64,000 nt of DNA from Heterodera schachtii. Its lineage: Eukaryota; Nematoda; Chromadorea; Rhabditida; Heteroderidae. Positions 9,740 through 21,620 of this stretch are shown piece by piece. Made by a program: the position numbers and the translations under genes. The stretch spans positions 71,043 to 135,042 of the forward strand of contig SIJG01000138.1 of the NCBI GenBank assembly GCA_023374025.1, in the 5' to 3' direction. The first letter of the stretch is position 1; each line of letters opens with the position of its first letter. The notes under the pieces are model-generated. The model saw only the letters and a program-made list of their open reading frames with translations. It ran no database searches and was not told where the DNA came from.

Positions 9740-10620
9740 TTATTTCTTCTGCCCAAACAAGCCTTTCACTATCTTTATCCCTCTCTGTGTCGTGCCATTC
9801 TTCTTCTTTTCCTCACCACTTGTCTCTCCAATCTTGGCATTCTCCATTTCGGCATTCATCCTCTGTTCAAACAACTTTTTGTCCTCTTCACTTAGGTCTG
9901 TGTAATCCTCACCACATACTTTTTTCCCATCTTTCGTAAAATCATCAAAAGGAGTTGCCCGTTTAAAAATGTAAGCACAAATGCGGGGGTTTCCTGTTCT
10001 ACAACTGAACTCCTTCCCATTTATCACGTATTCGATTGTAAGTGCTGAAATGTTCAATAAGGTATTTTTATTAAAAAAAAATTAAGAAAATTAATTATAA
10101 AAATTTCAAAAAACTTTAAAATATTTTTTTAAATTAAAAAAAAAATTTCTAAAAATTCAATTTTTTTCGTAAAAATTTCTTTTCATACCATTAAAATTTT
10201 AGTCATTTTTTAATTTATAATTTTCTTTCAAATATTTCTTTTTCGCTCAAATAGAATTTTCATGAAACTTCTTTTAAATTTAATCTTTCAATTTTTAAAT
10301 TTTTCTAAAAAAATATTTCTGATTTCAAATTATTATTCTTGCATTTTCGAAATTAAGTTGGAATGTCAATTTTAAGGCATTAGCCTAGTGTTTTCTTCTT
10401 TTTTTCATTTTCATTTATTAATTCCTTTTTTTTTACTTTTAGTTATGTCTTCCGTTTTCTTGTAAATTTGAATACATTTATTGACTTCGGCATTGCTTGA
10501 TTTCCACTTATGATCACAATAAACTGTTATTTTGACTACATACTCCTCCGCTTCAGCATTTGAGAACAGCAAAGTCTCACTGAAGATGATGAAGACGAGG
10601 CCAAAAGAGGTGAAGAGCAT
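9740..10620 (-). CDS. Small secreted two-module protein, family copy 2 (intact)
   Basis: Two exons (10620-10437 and 10044-9740), phase-1 intron with donor A|GTAAAA and acceptor TTTCAG; 162 codons plus TAA stop. Module A: ATG, signal peptide of about 24 residues (MLFTSFGLVFIIFSETLLFS), then two Cys (about 35 and 49) in KITVYCDHKW and VNKCIQIY. Module B: ICAYIFKR and VCGEDYTDLSEEDKK, then a Glu/Lys tail ending GLFGQKK. It carries one extra Cys pair member (FSCRTG) compared with other copies. Predicted secreted; no family recognised. All visible splice signals, the start and the stop are intact, making this one of the three best expressed candidates. An effector role is inferred only from family amplification, signal peptide and flanks. 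Confidence 0.75.
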
Positions 10621-10880
10621 TTCGACGAAGAAAAAGTGTGCAAATTTATAAGAAATGGTTTTTGTGAATTTGATTGTTTTTTTATGGTAATTCCCTCATT
10701 ATTCAATCGGCATTTATAATGATGGCACAGCACACGCACACACCATGGGACGTTGATAGTTTGTGTTTCGTGCTGTGTTTTGGCACGAAACACAAATTGT
10801 GCAGGCGTGCCAATAATGAATGCAATACGTATGCCTTGCAATTCTTTGAATGTACGCATTTCGATGAGTGTTATTAGTTA
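10621..10880 (-). promoter_or_regulatory. Conserved 5' flank of copy 2 with TATA box
   Basis: Shares 'attccctcattattcaatcgg' and 'gatggcacagc' with the other copies. TATAAA (coding strand, 10718-10713) lies about 93 bp upstream of the ATG, at the same place as in copies 3 and 6. A TTCGTGC..GCACGAA hairpin sits at 10765-10792. Confidence 0.6.
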
Positions 10881-10895
10881 TCTATATATTTCTAT

Positions 10896-12541
10896 CGTGT
10901 GCCGACAAAAGCCCGTCCCGACAAAATCCCGTCCGACAAAATCCCGCCTCAGCCAAAAACGACAAAATCCCGCCTCAGCTAAAAACGACAAAATCCCGCC
11001 CGACAAAATCCCGCCCCGACAAAATCCCGCCTCAGCCAAAAAACGACAAAATCCCAACTAAAAACACCGACTGTTAAAAAAAGATAACAAATCGCAAACC
11101 CACGTGTAAAAAATTTCCTTAGTTTTGTTTTATAAAATATCATTCACGGAACATTTATTTCATGAATTTAGCAACGGGCCATTTTTTTGTTAAAATGAGT
11201 CGCCGTGAACACTGTGTATTTGGCACAGAGGTCAGTCAGTAATTTAGAGCATTCGTTGTTTACTCCCAATTTTAGGATACAAATTTGTCAAAAGAAAGTG
11301 CATTTGGTTCAGCTGTTGTCAGAAGACATGTCAAGCTACCGTCCGCCTCGATGATGAGCAACATTTGACTGGACGTTTGGGCTCAAAAGAACACAATCAT
11401 TATTGCCTTGCTCCGTCTTCGCATGCTCCCTTTTGCGGAATTTTGCTTTTAAATTGTTATTTCCGTTTATTATTTTCGGTACTGAAGTGTCCATTTTCAC
11501 TAGTACTCAGTTGTCCCAGTGCTCAGATGACGTTGGTTCGAATTTATAGCTTGTTTTTTAGACTTAGCTCATCAAGAGCTTTGAATGATACCAAATTTGT
11601 GTGATTTTGACCGTTTTAAAAGGTCAGGTGCCTCCCTTTTCACTCAAATTTTCGCGTTTTAAACCGGTTCAAAAACCGGTTTAAACGCTTTGCCGCGCAG
11701 TTTTTTTGACGGTTTAGGCGTTTTCAGCGCCTAAGAAAACCTATAAAAGTGGTTTTGTGTGTTTTTGAGTTTGGAAGCTCAGATAAACATTTACCGGTTT
11801 TTCTTTTTAGGAAAGTTTTGACATTGGCACTTCTGCCACCCATGCACGTGCGCAGAGCGTTTGCTTTGACAACGGAAAGGGCGCCACTGGGTATGCAGGC
11901 GTGGCTGTCTTACGTAGCCAAAACGTTCATTGGTCTCACGCAAGCTGAACAAGGCTCGGTATTGTGGCTTTTGAGCCCCAACACATTTCCTTCTTGAGCA
12001 GGTCTTCAAATACAATGCGTATGTTTTTAACCAAGCAGCAATGATAAAAAAAATCAAAAAATTTTAGGTAGTCGACTCCTCACACTTTCGATGGAATCGA
12101 CTGATTTCTCAACTCTGTCCGGAAACCACTCGTATGTGGTCAAGTTTGGGCGTCCTTCCCCAGGACCTTCAGTCTCCATGTGAGGAACAATGAAAGCGAT
12201 ATCGATTCGGAAGATGATTGACAATTTGATAGAATTTGTCCACCATTTTTGTTTGTTTATCGCATTTTCTCTTGTCAAATTATCTTTTTCAACTCACTTT
12301 TTGCCAATTCATTATGTTAGAATAAAAAATTCTAAATGTTCGGTGTTCTTAAGAAGACGGGTTTTGTCGCTTTTAGGTGGAGACGGGATTTTGTTATTTT
12401 TGGCTGAGACGGGATTTTGTCGGTACGGGATTTTGTCGTTTTTAGGTGGAGACGGGATTTTGTCGTTTTTTGGCTGAGGCGGGATTTTTTCGTTTTTGGC
12501 TGAGGCGGGATTTTGTCGGGGCGGGATTTTGTCCGCGCACC
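10896..12541 (+). mobile_element. Mutator-like (MULE) element with tandem subterminal repeats
   Basis: Both ends consist of oppositely oriented units containing GACAAAATCCCG (left, about 10903-11060) and CGGGATTTTGTC (right, about 12358-12535). Tips CGTGTGCCGAC and GTCCGCGCACC are inverted. Flanked by a perfect 8-bp duplication ATTTCTAT (10888-10895, 12542-12549). The interior holds transposase remnants. Confidence 0.75.
11181..12180 (+). pseudogene. Decayed MULE transposase
   Basis: A possible first exon starts ATG SRREHCVFGTE near 11196, with an intron GTCAGT..TTTTAG. The clearest part is after a TTTTTAG acceptor near 11811: KVLTLALLPPMHVRRAFALT then AWLSYVAKTFIG. This resembles the C-terminal stretch of MULE transposases, where a 'LAFLP...AF' helix is followed by 'L..Y...T(Y/W)IG'. 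A further WNRLISQLCPE segment follows after an acceptor near 12068. The zinc-finger and DDE core were not found, and stops interrupt the middle. Identity rests on one local resemblance plus the element's ends. Confidence 0.45.
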
Positions 12542-12589
12542 ATTTCTATGTTTATAAATTTACCGTTTCAAATGTAAGTTTTAGGAACA

Positions 12590-12790
12590 TGCGCGTTTTA
12601 CGCATACGCATGTTCTGTGTATATATTTATGAAGATGCACTTTTAGGCATATGCCATCCCATAAATGTATATTTATGAAGATGCACTTTTAGGCATATGC
12701 CATCCCATAAATGTATATTTATGAAGTTGCACTTTTATGCATATGCCATCCTATAAGTGTATTGTATATCGCATAAGCCATGCAGTCCTT
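12590..12790. promoter_or_regulatory. ATGCATATGCCA tandem array
   Basis: About three to four 44-48-bp units of the type 'tttatgaagatgcacttttaggc' + 'atatgccatcccataa'. Each contains ATGCCA. Related arrays lie at 18130-18650, 21380-21620, 25450-25990, 27130-27300 and 29510-29860, mostly upstream of family genes. Whether they regulate is inferred. Confidence 0.55.
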
Positions 12791-13085
12791 TTTTGTGACA
12801 TGAAAAGGCACCATGAGGCAGCTGATTAGACCGAAGTGATGCTAATTGCATTCTTTTATTAACAATTTTAAAAGAAATCAAAAATCCCGATTTCCTGACT
12901 TACTGAATTGGCCATTCTTGCGCATACACCTCGCGAACTTTAACTCGGAAAATATACATGTGCTGTTGTATACCATTGAATAGAGCCGGGTCTGTTTGTC
13001 TTGTGAATTTTTAATTTTTGGTGCCATTGCTTCGGATTTGCAATCAAACATCCGCGCAGCCCCAGAATCCGCATTAACACAGGGG
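12775..13085. repeat. Duplicated segment, also at 21595-21880
   Basis: Shares 'aaaaggcaccatga', 'cagc.gattagaccg', 'cctcgcgaact', 'taactcggaaaat' and 'aatagagccgggtc' in order with 21595-21880. It continues (in the other copy) into a piece also found at 14740-14940. No clear gene. Confidence 0.6.
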
Positions 13086-14740
13086 TTCTAAGGCCTTAAC
13101 GACGTCTAAAGTAAAATCTAATTTCAGATTAGTGATCGGCGGCATAAAATGCACATAAAGCATAAAGCAATATGTCGAGCATAAAAGTCCGGATTTTTCT
13201 TGTATTTTTCTTTTCCAAAATATCTTTTCAGAATCGAGTTCTAAATTTTTTCAGAAAATTCGAATTTTCTAGAATTTTTGGAACAACTTTTTTCATTGTG
13301 AAGTTAGAAAACAAAAAAAAATGAATAAAATGCTCCTGATTTTTTCTATTTTTAAAGCTTTATTGCATTAAATTGTCATTCATGTTCAACACCACACAAA
13401 ACACATACTTTGCACTCTATTTTAGCCCAAAAAAAATTTTATGAAAATTTTCAAGGGGGCCTAGTCGAAATTTTTTGAAATTTTTACAGGATATAGTACA
13501 CCATTCGATAGAGCCTCAAAAGCCCTACAATTTTGCTCAGGAAGGTTTTTACGCTAAAATCAACGCATGTCGAGTTATGGGACTGGGACTCAAATGTCAC
13601 GCTCAAATTTTTCTATTTTCAGGAAAAAAATCGAAAATTTTCCAAAAATCCCAAGAAATAGAGCTCGAAAACCGGCTTCCCAAAAATGGTCTCCTTTTAC
13701 TCGGGAAAATTTCTTAAAAAATCATAAAATTCAAAAACGCGAAAACTCCTAGGGGGCCGGACATATTTATCAGCCAGGCCTGGATTTTTCCTGGGTCCAT
13801 GTCCAGGTCCAGGCCATTTTTCGGCAACCTGGATTTTTCCTGGACCTGGATTTTTGTCCAGAAATTCCAGGTCCATGTCAATGTGAAAAAACCCAGGTAC
13901 ATGTCCAGGCAAAACGCGAAAAACCTGGATTTCCTGGAAAAAAGTAGAATTATTATTGCAAGTGACTGATGTTTTTTTCAAGTTTTCAAAAAAAAATGAA
14001 TAAATAGATTTAAAAACAGATAATTATTGTAAATTAAATATTTATGTGTTCCCAACCAATAATTTGTTTCAAACATTTGTTTGCTTTTTAAAACCAATTT
14101 TTAAAAAATCCAAATATTGCCTTAAATCTGTGTATCTTTGCCACTTGAGATTGTACTGCTTCAACCATACATGAAGTTGAAACTGTACAAGTTCATTGAG
14201 AACCCAGAGACCAAATCTAAGTCCATATTCGGTTTCAGTGGCCGATTTACCCAACTTAATTAATTTCGGAATTTCCAAGTTCATTTTTAAAGATTTTTGT
14301 TCGTTGGCGGTCTTGAAAAATGCCATTTTTCAAGACCACTTTCAGACTCGGTACTCCATAATTCAATTATTAGACATTAAAATTTTATCTTATTATATCT
14401 TTATAATCCTAAATTTTCTCTATTTACTCACGTTTTCTTTATCTCTGTATCTATTTTCAATTTACTTAATTTAGCCATCAAAAATACCTACCCCGAAAAT
14501 GACCATTTTTACTTTATCAACTCTAACTCCCTAAATACTTTTCATTGGGATTGGACCAGCAGTTACTCGGATCACGCGATCCATATTATAAGGAAGCTAC
14601 AAAAATGATATCCGCGGATCAATAAAATACAATGGAAAAGAAAGGAATACGATCCACGTATCGTGCGTTATTTACGGGTCAGATAGATCCAATCTTTGTG
14701 CATACGGATTTTAATCCACAGCTGGTTTTTCGGTCCTTGG
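13086..14740. other. Region without recognised genes
   Basis: AT-rich. 13760-13935 is a low-complexity block of CCAGG/CCTGG units ('ccaggtccaggcc'), similar to pieces at 21110-21260 and 26725-26815. The rest shows no convincing exon on either strand; the ORF on the minus strand at 14069-14326 has no supporting signal. Confidence 0.5.
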
Positions 14741-14744
14741 ATCA

Positions 14745-14945
14745 ATGAGCCATGCATGGTCCGAGGATCCGACCTTGACATATGCACACGGGTACAGCAG
14801 CAAAAATGCGATCCTCAACTATGAGGGAAGCCGGAATGCGATGGAATGGAATGAACGGCACGCGGTTGGTCGTCGAATCGGAGGAGGACCATTATCTTTC
14901 CAGATCATTGATCAGCGGATGATGATCATAAAAACTAGGGGTCGT
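14745..14945. repeat. Segment shared with 21960-22150
   Basis: Both copies contain 'catggtccgaggaccc'-type starts, 'cacgggtacagcagca', 'atgcgatggaatg' and 'aatgaacggcacgc'. The plus frame here is open (AWSEDPTLTYAHGY...), but the sister copy is shifted and stopped, so this is probably a non-coding repeat. GC content is higher than the surroundings. Confidence 0.5.
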
Positions 14946-14968
14946 GAGCAGACACAGGCCGTTGCAAC

Positions 14969-15662
14969 TAGTGATGCTCGAGACCAAAAATTTCCCGAGA
15001 CTCGAGACCGAGACTTGACCCCGAGACTCGAGACGATTCCGAGACTTGACCCCGAGACTCGATACCGTGACCAAAAAACACGAGACTTTTCTCGAGTCGA
15101 GACTCGAGACCGAGACTTTTTCCAAAAATTTTTCTTACATACTTAAAAATCGATAAAAAACAATCTTTTGAGTTTTTTTCTCACTATTTTTTGCTTTTTA
15201 CCTTATTTAAGCTAATATCCATTTTTCCTTTTCATATGATTGACGTTTTTACACCATTTTTTTGTGGTGCTTTTTTCAAAAAACTTTTAGGGAACAGAGG
15301 TCCGGCGGTGCCGATAGGCGCCGCCGAGATATTTTTTTGTAATTTAATGCTATTTGTAAGCAGATTTTGTGTAAAAAATTGCCAAATTTTAAGATTTTTG
15401 GCCATTTTTTAAGGAAAAATAGGATTTTTTGGGGGCCGGCGGTGCCGATAGGCGCCGCCGGGGGAAAATTTAACAAAAAAGGACCTAAAATACATAAAAA
15501 TATAAGTTACCAAAAGCCAATCATTAGGGGTGTAAAAAAGTCTCGGTCTCGAGTCTCGAAGACCGAGACCGAGACTGAAAACCCGAGACTCGAGACCGAG
15601 ACCAAAAAACCCGAGACTTTTCTCGAGTCGAGACTCGAGACCGAGAGTCTCGAGCATCACTA
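14969..15662. mobile_element. hAT-type MITE (TAGTGATG family), copy 2
   Basis: Same ends and CTCGAGACC subterminal repeats as 7580-8392. 8-bp flanks GTTGCAAC (14961-14968) and GTTGCACC (15663-15670) match at 7/8. It contains two GC palindromes (about 15301-15326 and 15435-15460), 135 bp apart in the same orientation, where copy 1 retains one. Confidence 0.88.
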
Positions 15663-15819
15663 GTTGCACCGGTGGCATTTCTACATCCAAGAAATAAATT
15701 AAAATTTTAGTTGCAAATTCATAAAATTGTTCGCATTTTTGATGAAAAAAAAATCATTATCAAATCTGTGAGTAAAATGCCAAAAATTTTAGCGGTAGTG
15801 CCTGAATTCTCTTTTTGAT

Positions 15820-16028
15820 ACTTTTCCGTTTTGGGGCCAAAGTTTAAATTTTTTTTTAAATCAGCAGCTGGCACGTAGAAATGCTAAAGCTAGTCGCCAA
15901 AATTATTTCGGAGACATAAATGCCATGCCACAATTTGAGCTAAGATCTCTTCGAATTGGTCTGCAATTCTACTCGCCCGCTGTTGACTTAAAAAAAATTC
16001 AAACTTTGGCCCCAAAACGGAAAAGTAC
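15820..16028. repeat. Inverted repeat with ~37-bp arms
   Basis: Left arm 'cttttccgttttggggccaa' (15824 on) is mirrored by 'ttggccccaaaacggaaaag' (ending 16025), continuing inwards into A/T runs. Between the arms is about 130 bp of moderate GC. It looks like a small fold-back element. Confidence 0.65.
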
Positions 16029-16339
16029 CCTCTTTTTTTTCTTTATTATTTTCGATTTGACCTATAATTCAGAAAGAAAAAATGGGACAAATTATGAAAA
16101 CAATAAAATTGAATTTGAATTTGCCAAAGTTACTGCCACATGAAGGATAACACCAAATTTTTTGAATTATTCAAAATTTGTCAAATTTCGATTGCTTTGT
16201 CAAAAGTTTACTTCTTCGAAATGGAAATCACACTAAAATGACAGAATCTAAAAAAATGGAAAGCCAAAGAAAAAAATAACAGAACAATAACAGAGAAAAA
16301 TCAATGGAAAATAATGAAAGATTCTTCAAAGCAGCCCCA

Positions 16340-17117
16340 ATGAGGAAATTTACATACAATTTAAAAAAAAACTTTCAAATTTTTTTGGCGTTATCTCATA
16401 AACAGCCAAACCCATTGTATTTTTCAATTTTTTTTTTTTTTTGAAAACTGATTTTAGCCTTTTGAGATAGAGATTAAAAAATAATTGTCGTTTTCTGACA
16501 TTGCCCTCTCTCCCCGAATTTTTTTTTTTTTTTTAGAAAATGAGCCTGCTTAAAAGATACTGTTGGAAAGTTACTAGGGATGTGCGAGAAGTGATTTTTG
16601 CCGGGAACCGAGACCGAGCCGAGAAATGACCCCGAGAAACGATACGAGAACCGAGACCCAAAAAACCCGAGAAATTTCTCGACTCGGGAATCGAGAACCG
16701 AGAAATTTAAATGAAATTAATTCAAATGTATTTTTTTTAAATCAAAAACACATTAAAAAGGGGTAGGTCAAACGGAATTTTTACCTAGGAGTCTCAACAT
16801 TAAAGTGACGGCATTTTTTTGCGTTTAAAAACGTTTTTTTACGCATTTTTTTCAGAACAGAATGATGAATTCGTCTTTTTGTCATCCCCCCATCCTTCCC
16901 TCCTTCTCTTCCTGCTCCTTTCTCTTTCTCTCTATTCCTTCTTGTCTTCCCCCTCCTCTTTTCCTTTCCCTTCCGTGTCTTCCTCTTCCTCTGCTCCTCC
17001 TTCTCTTTCTCCTTTCCTATTCCTTCTCTTCATTTCCTATCTCTTACTCTCTTCCTTCTTCTCAACTCTCCTCCTATCTTTTTCCTTCTCTTTCTTCCTT
17101 CACTTCTTGTCTCCATA

Positions 17118-17147
<30 letters not shown>
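16340..17147 (-). repeat. 3' flank and polypurine tract of copy 3, with hAT fragment
   Basis: Contains the conserved 'agccttttgagatagaga' and 'cctgcttaaaag' blocks, then a hAT-like left end TAGGGATGTGCGAGAA (16574) with CCGAGA units and no visible right end. The polypurine (coding-strand) tract runs up to the stop of copy 3, including a (GA)n run at about 17127-17149. Confidence 0.6.
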
Positions 17148-17149
<2 letters not shown>

Positions 17150-17972
17150 ATGCCGTCGTGCCTTTCTTCTTCTTTTCCTTACCACTTGTCCCTCCAATTT
17201 TGGCATTCTTCCGTTTGTTTGACTCCGCTTCCTCTTCTCCCTTCTCTTTATTTTTGCTTGTCCCTCCCATTTCGGCATTGTTCCCTTTGTCTGAGTCCGC
17301 TTCCTCTTCATCACTGTCGCTTTTTTCACTTGTTCCTCCCTCTTCGGCATTCTTCTGTTCCGCCAACCTTTTTTTCTCTTCTTTTATTTCTGAGTAATCC
17401 TCACCACATAGTTTTTTCCCATCTTTCGTAAAAACATCCAAAGGGTTTCCCGTTCAAGAGTGTAAATACAAATGTGCATCCCATTTCCCACTCCTTTAAC
17501 TTCAAGTCCTGAATATGTTTAAAAAGCTATTTTTATAAACAAATTTATATAAAATTAATCTTGTTAGGAAAACATTTTTTTGAAATTTGTTAAAAATAAT
17601 TATATATGAAAAAATTCAAATCTTTTCATGAACATACATACTATTAATACATACATAGTAAATACCTTTAAAATTTTAGTAATGAATGTCAATTTTAAGA
17701 AACAAATTAGCAAAACATTATTTGTTTTGTTTTTTTTCATTTTCATTTTAATTTCTTTTTTCACCTATGGATTTGTATCCCAGCATCATGCAAATACCAA
17801 GACGTTTTCTGACTTCGGCATTGATTGGTTCCGGCATAGCAAATATTGAATTTTCAAATGTGGCATTACAATAAGCAGTTATTTGGAATGTGTGCACCTC
17901 ATCATCACCATTTGAGAACACCAAAGTCTCACTGATGAGGATGAAGACGAGGCCGAAGATGGTGAGGAGCAT
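17148..17972 (-). CDS. Small secreted protein, family copy 3 (one frameshift)
   Basis: Exon A (17972-17765): signal peptide MLLTIFGLVFILISETLVFS, then VHTFQITAYC, the PEPINA motif and RLGICMM (two Cys), ending phase 1 at donor G|GTGAAA. Exon B (17508-17148): GNGMHICIYTLERET, then, after a one-base loss in a CCC run (plus 17443-17445), DVFTKDGKKLCGEDYSEI and a long acidic tail with three NAE/NAK..GGTS repeats, ending GTTA-TAG. Without that lost base the protein would be about 189 residues. The rest looks well conserved, so the lesion may be a recent mutation or a homopolymer sequencing error. Predicted secreted; family unrecognised. Confidence 0.65.
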
Positions 17973-18125
17973 TTTTGATGAAGAGAATTGGGCAAATTTG
18001 CTAGAAATGATTTTGTGAATTTGATTTTTTGTGATAATTCCCTAGTTAATCAACGGCATTTATAATGATGGCACAGCGCACGCACACCTAAGCATTTGCC
18101 AACAATGCAATACGTATGCCTTCAT
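17973..18125 (-). promoter_or_regulatory. Conserved 5' flank of copy 3 with TATA box
   Basis: Coding-strand TATAAA at 18064-18059, about 90 bp upstream of the ATG, inside the shared 'gatggcacagcgcacgcaca' / 'gcatttgccaacaatgcaat' context. Confidence 0.6.
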
Positions 18126-18650
18126 ATTTTACACATAAAAAATGCAATTTGTGAATATGCCTCACCTCTATGAGTGTTATTTGTTATGTATATGTATGTT
18201 TATGAATATGGCATTTCATATATAGAGATTTTATGTATGCACGTTTTACGCATATGCCTCTCCCATGTATATATTTTGAAGGTGCACTTTTATGCATGTG
18301 CGCCATCCCATAAGTGTATATTTATGGATATGCACTTTTATGCATCATATGCCATCTCATAGTATATAGTTTTATAAATATGCATGTTTTACGCATATGC
18401 CTCTCCTATGTATATATTTATGAAGGTGCATATGTATATATTTTTATAAATATGCACGTTTTACGCATATGCCTCTCGCATGTATATATTTACGAAGGTG
18501 CATTTTTATGCATATGCCATCCCACAAGTGTATATTTATGGATATGCACATTTATGCACCAATGCCATCTCATATGCATAAACTTTATGCATATGCACTT
18601 TATGCATATGCACTTTTATGCATATTTTTTATCCCATATATTTTATCATG
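18126..18650. promoter_or_regulatory. ATGCAT/ATGCC array upstream of copy 3
   Basis: Roughly ten degenerate units of 'tttatgaatatgcac' + 'ttttatgcatatgcc(a/t)' with ATGCCATC or ATGCCTCTC. It lies upstream of copy 3 on its coding strand, where the hexamer reads TGGCAT. ATGCCA is the reported dorsal-gland 'DOG box' of Globodera; function here is inferred. Confidence 0.5.
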
Positions 18651-19300
18651 CTGGGACGAAGTCCGAATAGTGCAAGTGTGGGCGAAGTCCGAATAGGGTA
18701 ATTAAATTTAATTAAAAATATTTAAATGATAAATTAATGATTTTAATTAATCAATAGGGATGGTAGTTCCAAAAAATGATTCCCGTATACCATAAACAAA
18801 ATTAAATAATGTGTTTTATTTCCTAAAAAACATTAATAAAAAAAAATTTTATTTGCCTATTTTTGTGCCTATTTAATGCTATTTGCGGGTTTTTATGCCT
18901 AAAATTCCCGTCTCTCTATTTATAACTCGGCTCTTACTGACCGATTGACGTGATTTTATGCACCTTATAGAAGATATATATTTTAATACCCAAAATTTTT
19001 TCCTTCGGTAAGCAAAATGGCACACTTTTTAAAAAGGTTTAAAACTCGGTTTTACTGAATTCTTCCAGAATGCCGAAATAAGTCAACTGAGAGTTCGATT
19101 AAGGTATTTTTTTGATACCAAGATCGTTAAGATTGACCGTCATTTGACAAAGTTACGGAATAAAATGGGGGTGTCGTAAACATATGACAATGATTGTACA
19201 TTAAAATATGTTTACATAATAATAAATAAGGTCATTTAAAAATAAATTTATTGATTAAAAAGCTCAAAAGTGTATCCAAATGTTTTAAATATAAAAATTT
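18650..19300. other. Region without recognised genes
   Basis: Begins with a 'ctgggacgaagtccgaatag' repeat resembling the arm of the fold-back element at 54492. The rest is AT-rich with no convincing exon. Confidence 0.4.
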
Positions 19301-19348
19301 AAAGCAGAAAAACATTGCTAGGTAATTGAATTTGTTTTCTTATCTCAC

Positions 19349-19500
19349 CTGTAATTTCGTGTACGAATTCAACACTTCCAAAGTTACTCATGCAACCATT
19401 GTAAATTGCCTTGGCATCGGCATTGATTGGCTCCGGCATTTTTTGCGAATCCGAGTTCAGGTTAGCATCACAATAAGCCGTTATTTTGTTAATTTTCAGT
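19349..19500 (-). pseudogene. Secreted family fragment, copy 4 (module A without signal peptide)
   Basis: The frame KITAYCDANL ... KMPEPINADAKA ... GCMSNF ... EIT ends at an intact phase-1 donor (G|GTGAGA), matching module A of the family. Upstream, the signal peptide is replaced by AT-rich DNA and a GC palindrome (19541-19566). No exon B is visible downstream. A remnant of a copy cut by an insertion or rearrangement. Confidence 0.65.
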
Positions 19501-19537
19501 GAAAACCTGTTTAAAATAGCCAAAATTTCCAATTTTC

Positions 19538-19571
19538 CCCCGGCGGCGCCTATCGGCACCGCCGTGCCCCA
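19538..19571. repeat. GC palindrome abutting copy 4
   Basis: Arms CCGGCGGCGCC / GGCACCGCCG around TATC. It replaces the expected signal-peptide end of the copy 4 exon, so it or its carrier element probably caused the truncation. Confidence 0.7.
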
Positions 19572-19579
19572 AAACACCT

Positions 19580-20580
19580 ATTTTTCTTTAAAAATGGCCC
19601 AAAAATCACAAAATTTGATTATTTTTTAGTGAAAATCTGTTAACAATTTGTATTCAAATTTTCAAAAATTTTGCCCCCTCATAAAGATTTTTGGAAAAAG
19701 CGCGCCGCAAAAAAAAAGCTTTTTATTTATTTTTTTTAATTTGTAATAGATTTTACAAAACGATGATTTTTGCTATTTGATTTTGATTACTAAAAGAGTT
19801 GTAGAAAAAAATTCGCATTTCGCAATTTAGCATTTTTTGGAATTTTGCGTTTCGCATTTATTTTCATTTCGCATTTTTTACTTTCGCAAATTTCGCATAT
19901 TCGCCGCCGGGGAAATTTTTCAAAATTTAATTGTGATTTGTTAAAAGATTTTGTCGATAAAGTGAACATTTTTCTGATTTTTGGATTAAATTTTAAAAGT
20001 TTTAGGGAGTTTTAGTCCGACGGTGCCAGTGGGCTCATCGGACAAATTTCGGAAATTTTGTCACAATTTATTTAACGGATTTGCAACTAAAAAATTTGAA
20101 TTATTTAGCTTTGTGTAAAAATGAAAGAAAATATATTAATTGTCTTTTATTTTTGGTGGTTCGAAAACCCATGATCAGGGAACGCATTTAATATTTTTTT
20201 ACATATTTTTTGCGCATATTCTATCGCATGAAAAAGTTCAAAAATATCATTTTACCTGTTTTCCTTCAATCAGAGCGATTTCGCACAAAAAAAAAACATA
20301 TTTTGAGCTTTTGTCGAATAAAACATATAGGGTTTGAACGTTTTTGATTGACACATTTTGGCATATTTTTTGATAAAAATAGAATTTTTTCTTTTTTTTT
20401 CAAAACTTTTTTGGCAATCAAATTCTTGGCAAAATGTCAATTAAATGTACGTTTTTATTAAACTGTTTTTCTTCATTTTTTGACACATTTTTGGGCCTTT
20501 TTCTGAGCTTTTAGCACATATTTTTGGGCTTTTTTGGCACATATATGTACCATATTTGCTCATATATATATATTATTATT
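19580..20580. other. Region without recognised genes
   Basis: AT-rich repeats: 'cgcatttcgca' units (19815-19905), a degenerate GC palindrome (20019-20041), and 'ggcacatatttt' units (20340-20560). No exon seen. Confidence 0.4.
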
Positions 20581-20646
20581 ATTATTATTATTTTTTTTTT
20601 AAACAATTGGCTGTTTTATTTTCAATAATTAATGCACCCATTTCAC

Positions 20647-20843
20647 CTTTTATTTTATGTCCGTTCTTGCTCCCGCAAATGTCAAGACGTTCTTTGTCCA
20701 TGGCATCGATTGGGGTTGGGATTTGGCCTGGATTAGGTTGTGTACATTCAACTGTTATTTGGAATGTGAAAGCATCAAGAGTTGAGAACATCAAAGTCTC
20801 GCTAATGATGATGAAGACGAGGGCCGAAGATGGTGAGGAGCAT
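20647..20843 (-). pseudogene. Secreted family, copy 5 (exon A only, frameshifted)
   Basis: Starts ATG CTC CTC ACC ATC TTC like its sisters, then has one extra base in a CCC run (plus 'gagggccg' instead of 'gaggccg'), which shifts out of LVFIIISETLMFS. In the restored register the exon reads TFQITVEC, IPTPIDA and RLDICGS, and ends at a phase-1 donor (G|GTGAAA). No exon B follows. The 5' flank (20844-20940) resembles the other copies. Confidence 0.65.
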
Positions 20844-21039
20844 TTTAAATGACGAAGAGAATTGGGCAAATATTTTTATGAATTTGGTTTTGTGATAATT
20901 TTTTATCCTCTCATTCGGCTTTTATAATAACGGGCAAATGATGTAAAATTTTTGACAAATTTTCCACCTGATATGGCATATGAATATTATTGAATATATT
21001 TAAGATGATTATTACCTCAGTTTTTAATTAATATCTATT

Positions 21040-21620
21040 AAAAATGTGTAAAAATTTGACAATTGTCCACCTGTTATGCCTATTTCTATGCATATGCATG
21101 AATATTAGAGCTCGACATTTTGAAAAAAGCCTGTACCTGTACATGTACCCGCACTTGTACCTGTATTTCCCGGTTGGCCTGTACCTGTTTTTTTCTGTAC
21201 AAAGGTACAGCAAAATACAGGTACAGGAAAAATACAGGCTCCTCGAGGCCTGGATTCAAGCATGTACCACCTGTATTTTAATTATTATCCGAAAAGTGAT
21301 CAGAGGCTCAAATGTAAATCCTTCCATCGCAACAACGCCAGAGATTTTAACCCATTTAAAATGAGGGTTTTACATGATAAAACGGACATGAAGGTGCACT
21401 TTTGTGCATATGCCATCCCACAAGTGTATTTTTATGATTATGCACTTTTTATGAATCATATGCCATCTCATATGTATAGATATTATGCATATGCACTTTT
21501 ATGCATATTTTTCATCTCATCTTATATTAAGGAACAAGCACTTTTATGCATATCCCATCGCATATATGTATTTAATTTAATTTATTACTTTATGCATGTG
21601 CCATGCAGTGCCTTTTTGTG
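21040..21620. repeat. Low-complexity CTGTAC block and ATGCCA array
   Basis: 21125-21280 is built of 'cctgtacctg' / 'caggtacagg' units in both orientations. 21380-21620 is another array of 'tatgcatatgcactttta' with ATGCCATC. It lies upstream of copy 5. Confidence 0.55.

Noticed and set aside
9424..9756. Lys/Arg-rich minus ORF overlapping the end of family copy 2
   Set aside because: Out of frame with exon B and made of the polypurine tract.
14745..15146. ORF AWSEDPTLTYAHGY... as a gene
   Set aside because: The related copy at 21960-22150 is frameshifted and stopped; the ORF runs into a hAT element.
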